Of a stretch of DNA of 64,000 bases, positions 62,629 through 64,000 are shown piece by piece. Origin of the DNA: Flammeovirga aprica JL-4 (GTDB taxonomy: Bacteria; Bacteroidota; Bacteroidia; Cytophagales; Flammeovirgaceae); NCBI RefSeq assembly GCF_012844305.1, contig NZ_JABANE010000006.1, positions 81,887 through 145,886 on the forward strand. The letters are read 5' to 3'. Position 1 is the first letter of the stretch; every line of letters starts with the position of its first letter. The translations under genes were made by a program, and so were the position numbers. The notes under the pieces were generated by a model. It was not told the origin of the DNA and searched no databases. It worked only from the letters and a program-made list of their open reading frames with translations.

Positions 62629-63348
62629 TTATTGATCGCAGAGTTGATCATATACGTAGACATGTTCAGCGAAATCCTTCCATTGGAATTTATCTCCGGC
62701 GTAATATTTACCAAAAACATCAGTACATTTCGTGAAAATCACTTTCTGTCCCTCCTTTTTGTATTTTTTCTTTTCGATTAAAACGGCTCTATTCGAACCA
62801 GTATCGGTAACCAGGTATGACTTGTCAATACCACCTGTAAGTTTAACACCACCAACTCCCAAGCCACCTGTTTGCTTAGCATTCGGATCCTTATAAACTT
62901 TTACAACATGATCGAATCCCGGGTTTAAAAGTTGCATCAGTACAAATTTGTTCTTCTTGCCGGGAAGTAAAGCTTGTTCAAAATAAACATACTCTTGATC
63001 TACTACATCTTCAAAGTTTCTACCTGCTAACTCCTTAATAGATCCAGCAGTCATTGATTGTTCGAATTTGAAAACTTCTTTAGGCCTAACAGCAAGTTGC
63101 TTTATATCAGCAGCTTTAAATTTTAATTTAGTTCCATCAGCAGTCTTGATAGAAACGGATTTTAAAATGTTGTTGGTGAGGGACGCGGCTGTAATTTTTC
63201 CCGTGACTTTTGAACCGTCATTTTTGATTACATAAGTTTCTTTTGATTGTACCATACCATTTACTGAAAGTGCAGGTACAAAAGATTGTGCAAAGCTCAA
63301 CGTTGTAAATAACAACGCGGCTAATAACATTAAACTACCTTTTTTCAT
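62629..63348 (-). CDS. Secreted protein of unknown function
   Basis: The 239-residue protein has a signal peptide (MKKGSLMLLAALLFTTLSFAQ). The mature part begins with a segment that repeats the pattern 'x-VIKNDGSKVTGKI...KTADGTKLKFKAADIKQL'. This resembles the small beta-sheet domain found in Bacteroidota periplasmic proteins that handle 'DGTxxxG' motifs. The middle and C-terminal parts (AGDKFQWKDFAEHVYVYDQLC) show no known domain. It is probably periplasmic. It is a single unit, with a terminator just downstream. Confidence 0.8.
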   Translation of the reverse strand: MKKGSLMLLAALLFTTLSFAQSFVPALSVNGMVQSKETYVIKNDGSKVTGKITAASLTNNILKSVSIKTADGTKLKFKAADIKQLAVRPKEVFKFEQSMTAGSIKELAGRNFEDVVDQEYVYFEQALLPGKKNKFVLMQLLNPGFDHVVKVYKDPNAKQTGGLGVGGVKLTGGIDKSYLVTDTGSNRAVLIEKKKYKKEGQKVIFTKCTDVFGKYYAGDKFQWKDFAEHVYVYDQLCDQ

Positions 63349-64000
63349 TAGAATAGATTATTAAAATCATTTAGTGTATTTAATGTTACGAGTTGAAATT
63401 AGCTAAAGTTTAAGGCATTTGACGGTGGTTTGTTTTTAAATCTTAACAGCAAAATCAGCCGCATAACAAAGCTTAAAATTGTCTTGAAATACGAAATTTA
63501 TTATAAGTGATTTACGTTTTCTTCCACAACTTCAAGTCTTACGTAATAGTGAGATTTATGCTTGAAAGCTGTAAAACGTCAGGAGACCCTTAGAGGCCAA
63601 ATATTTCTTTAAGAATAGAAGAACGATTTGTACTTAGAAGTCTAAGATTTCGGGGTTTGTTAACATCAATGGAGAGGGTATGTTGTAAATTTATAATCAA
63701 AAGTTTTATATCTTTGAAAAGGCAATTGCTCTACAAATTTAAAAATCCAAAACTGAACAACTAAGACATATTAATAGGGTATAACAATACTTACTTTGAT
63801 GTTTGGGGATGAAACTCTCTAAGTTTTATCACAATTTGACGATAGAATTTTTTCGCTTGAATAGTTCTAACAACAGAGGATGATTATACCTGCTTATTTA
63901 TCTAATTTATGTAATGAAAATGAAAAATCGTAACTACTCACCGACATTAAATTAGACAAAAAGTAAGTCAGCGATAATTTAAATTTAATAAAATCTTCAT
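63349..64000. other. Non-coding region at the window end
   Basis: No convincing gene was found in these 650 bp on either strand. The sequence is AT-rich, and the only signal is the promoter-like pair at 63683-63716. A gene beyond the right window edge may use this region. Confidence 0.6.
63683..63716 (+). promoter_or_regulatory. Candidate Bacteroidota promoter near the window end
   Basis: TTG at 63683-63685 and TATCTTTG at 63709-63716 match the -33/-7 consensus with 23 bp between, at the long end of the usual range. No gene follows within the window. Confidence 0.4.

Overview
The window is a stretch of chromosome from a member of the Bacteroidota, most likely a marine Cytophagales bacterium of the Flammeovirga type. 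The reasons are the low GC content, a SusC/SusD pair, LytTR two-component genes, many Bacteroidota-type lipoproteins and outer-membrane proteins, TAnnTTTG-type -7 promoter boxes, and almost no Shine-Dalgarno sequences. No phage, plasmid backbone, CRISPR array or complete insertion sequence is visible. The genus call is inference from gene content.

Layout. 1-4 kb: the 3' end of tpiA, a secreted protein of unknown function, an alpha/beta hydrolase and a LytS/LytTR-type two-component pair. 4-9 kb: a SusC/SusD uptake pair, divergent from that pair, with a structured control region in front. 9-18.5 kb: a DUF4136 lipoprotein, a ThrE-type exporter, an erythromycin-esterase/carboxypeptidase-regulatory fusion, a divergent HxlR regulator and nitroreductase, a DUF1566 protein and an unknown lipoprotein. 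18.8-24.6 kb: a 1940-residue alpha-2-macroglobulin-like protein with a SusC-like carboxypeptidase-regulatory plus TonB-plug module inside it. 24.6-28.3 kb: an Rpn-type nuclease, a tsaE-alanine dehydrogenase operon and an outer-membrane barrel protein. 28.5-34.2 kb: a GH29/GH2 glycosidase pair divergent from a membrane-anchored winged-helix regulator. 34.5-42.4 kb: rpoC, standing apart from rpoB, and a three-subunit transhydrogenase operon. 42.6-47.4 kb: a DUF4153 membrane protein, an initiator tRNA, a small lipoprotein and an octaheme cytochrome-TPR protein. 47.4-56.4 kb: purE, an AraC regulator with an SDR enzyme, dnaK, a TPR protein, a second alanine dehydrogenase and an M23 peptidase. 57-63.3 kb: secreted or surface proteins, including a TonB C-terminal protein and an internally duplicated leucine-rich-repeat lipoprotein.

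How the genes work together. The clearest units are the SusC/SusD pair with its possible LytTR regulators, the GH29/GH2 pair with the divergent membrane regulator, tsaE-ald, the pnt operon and the AraC-SDR pair. Many genes are single transcription units ending in strong hairpin terminators.

The least expected features are: a family of roughly 160-bp intergenic elements with AAGTACTAAG-type terminal inverted repeats, two of them alignable end to end and foldable into one long hairpin; a related element carrying a REP-like cruciform; the macroglobulin/SusC-plug fusion; paired long-spaced inverted repeats upstream of susC; and an rpoC gene without rpoB beside it.
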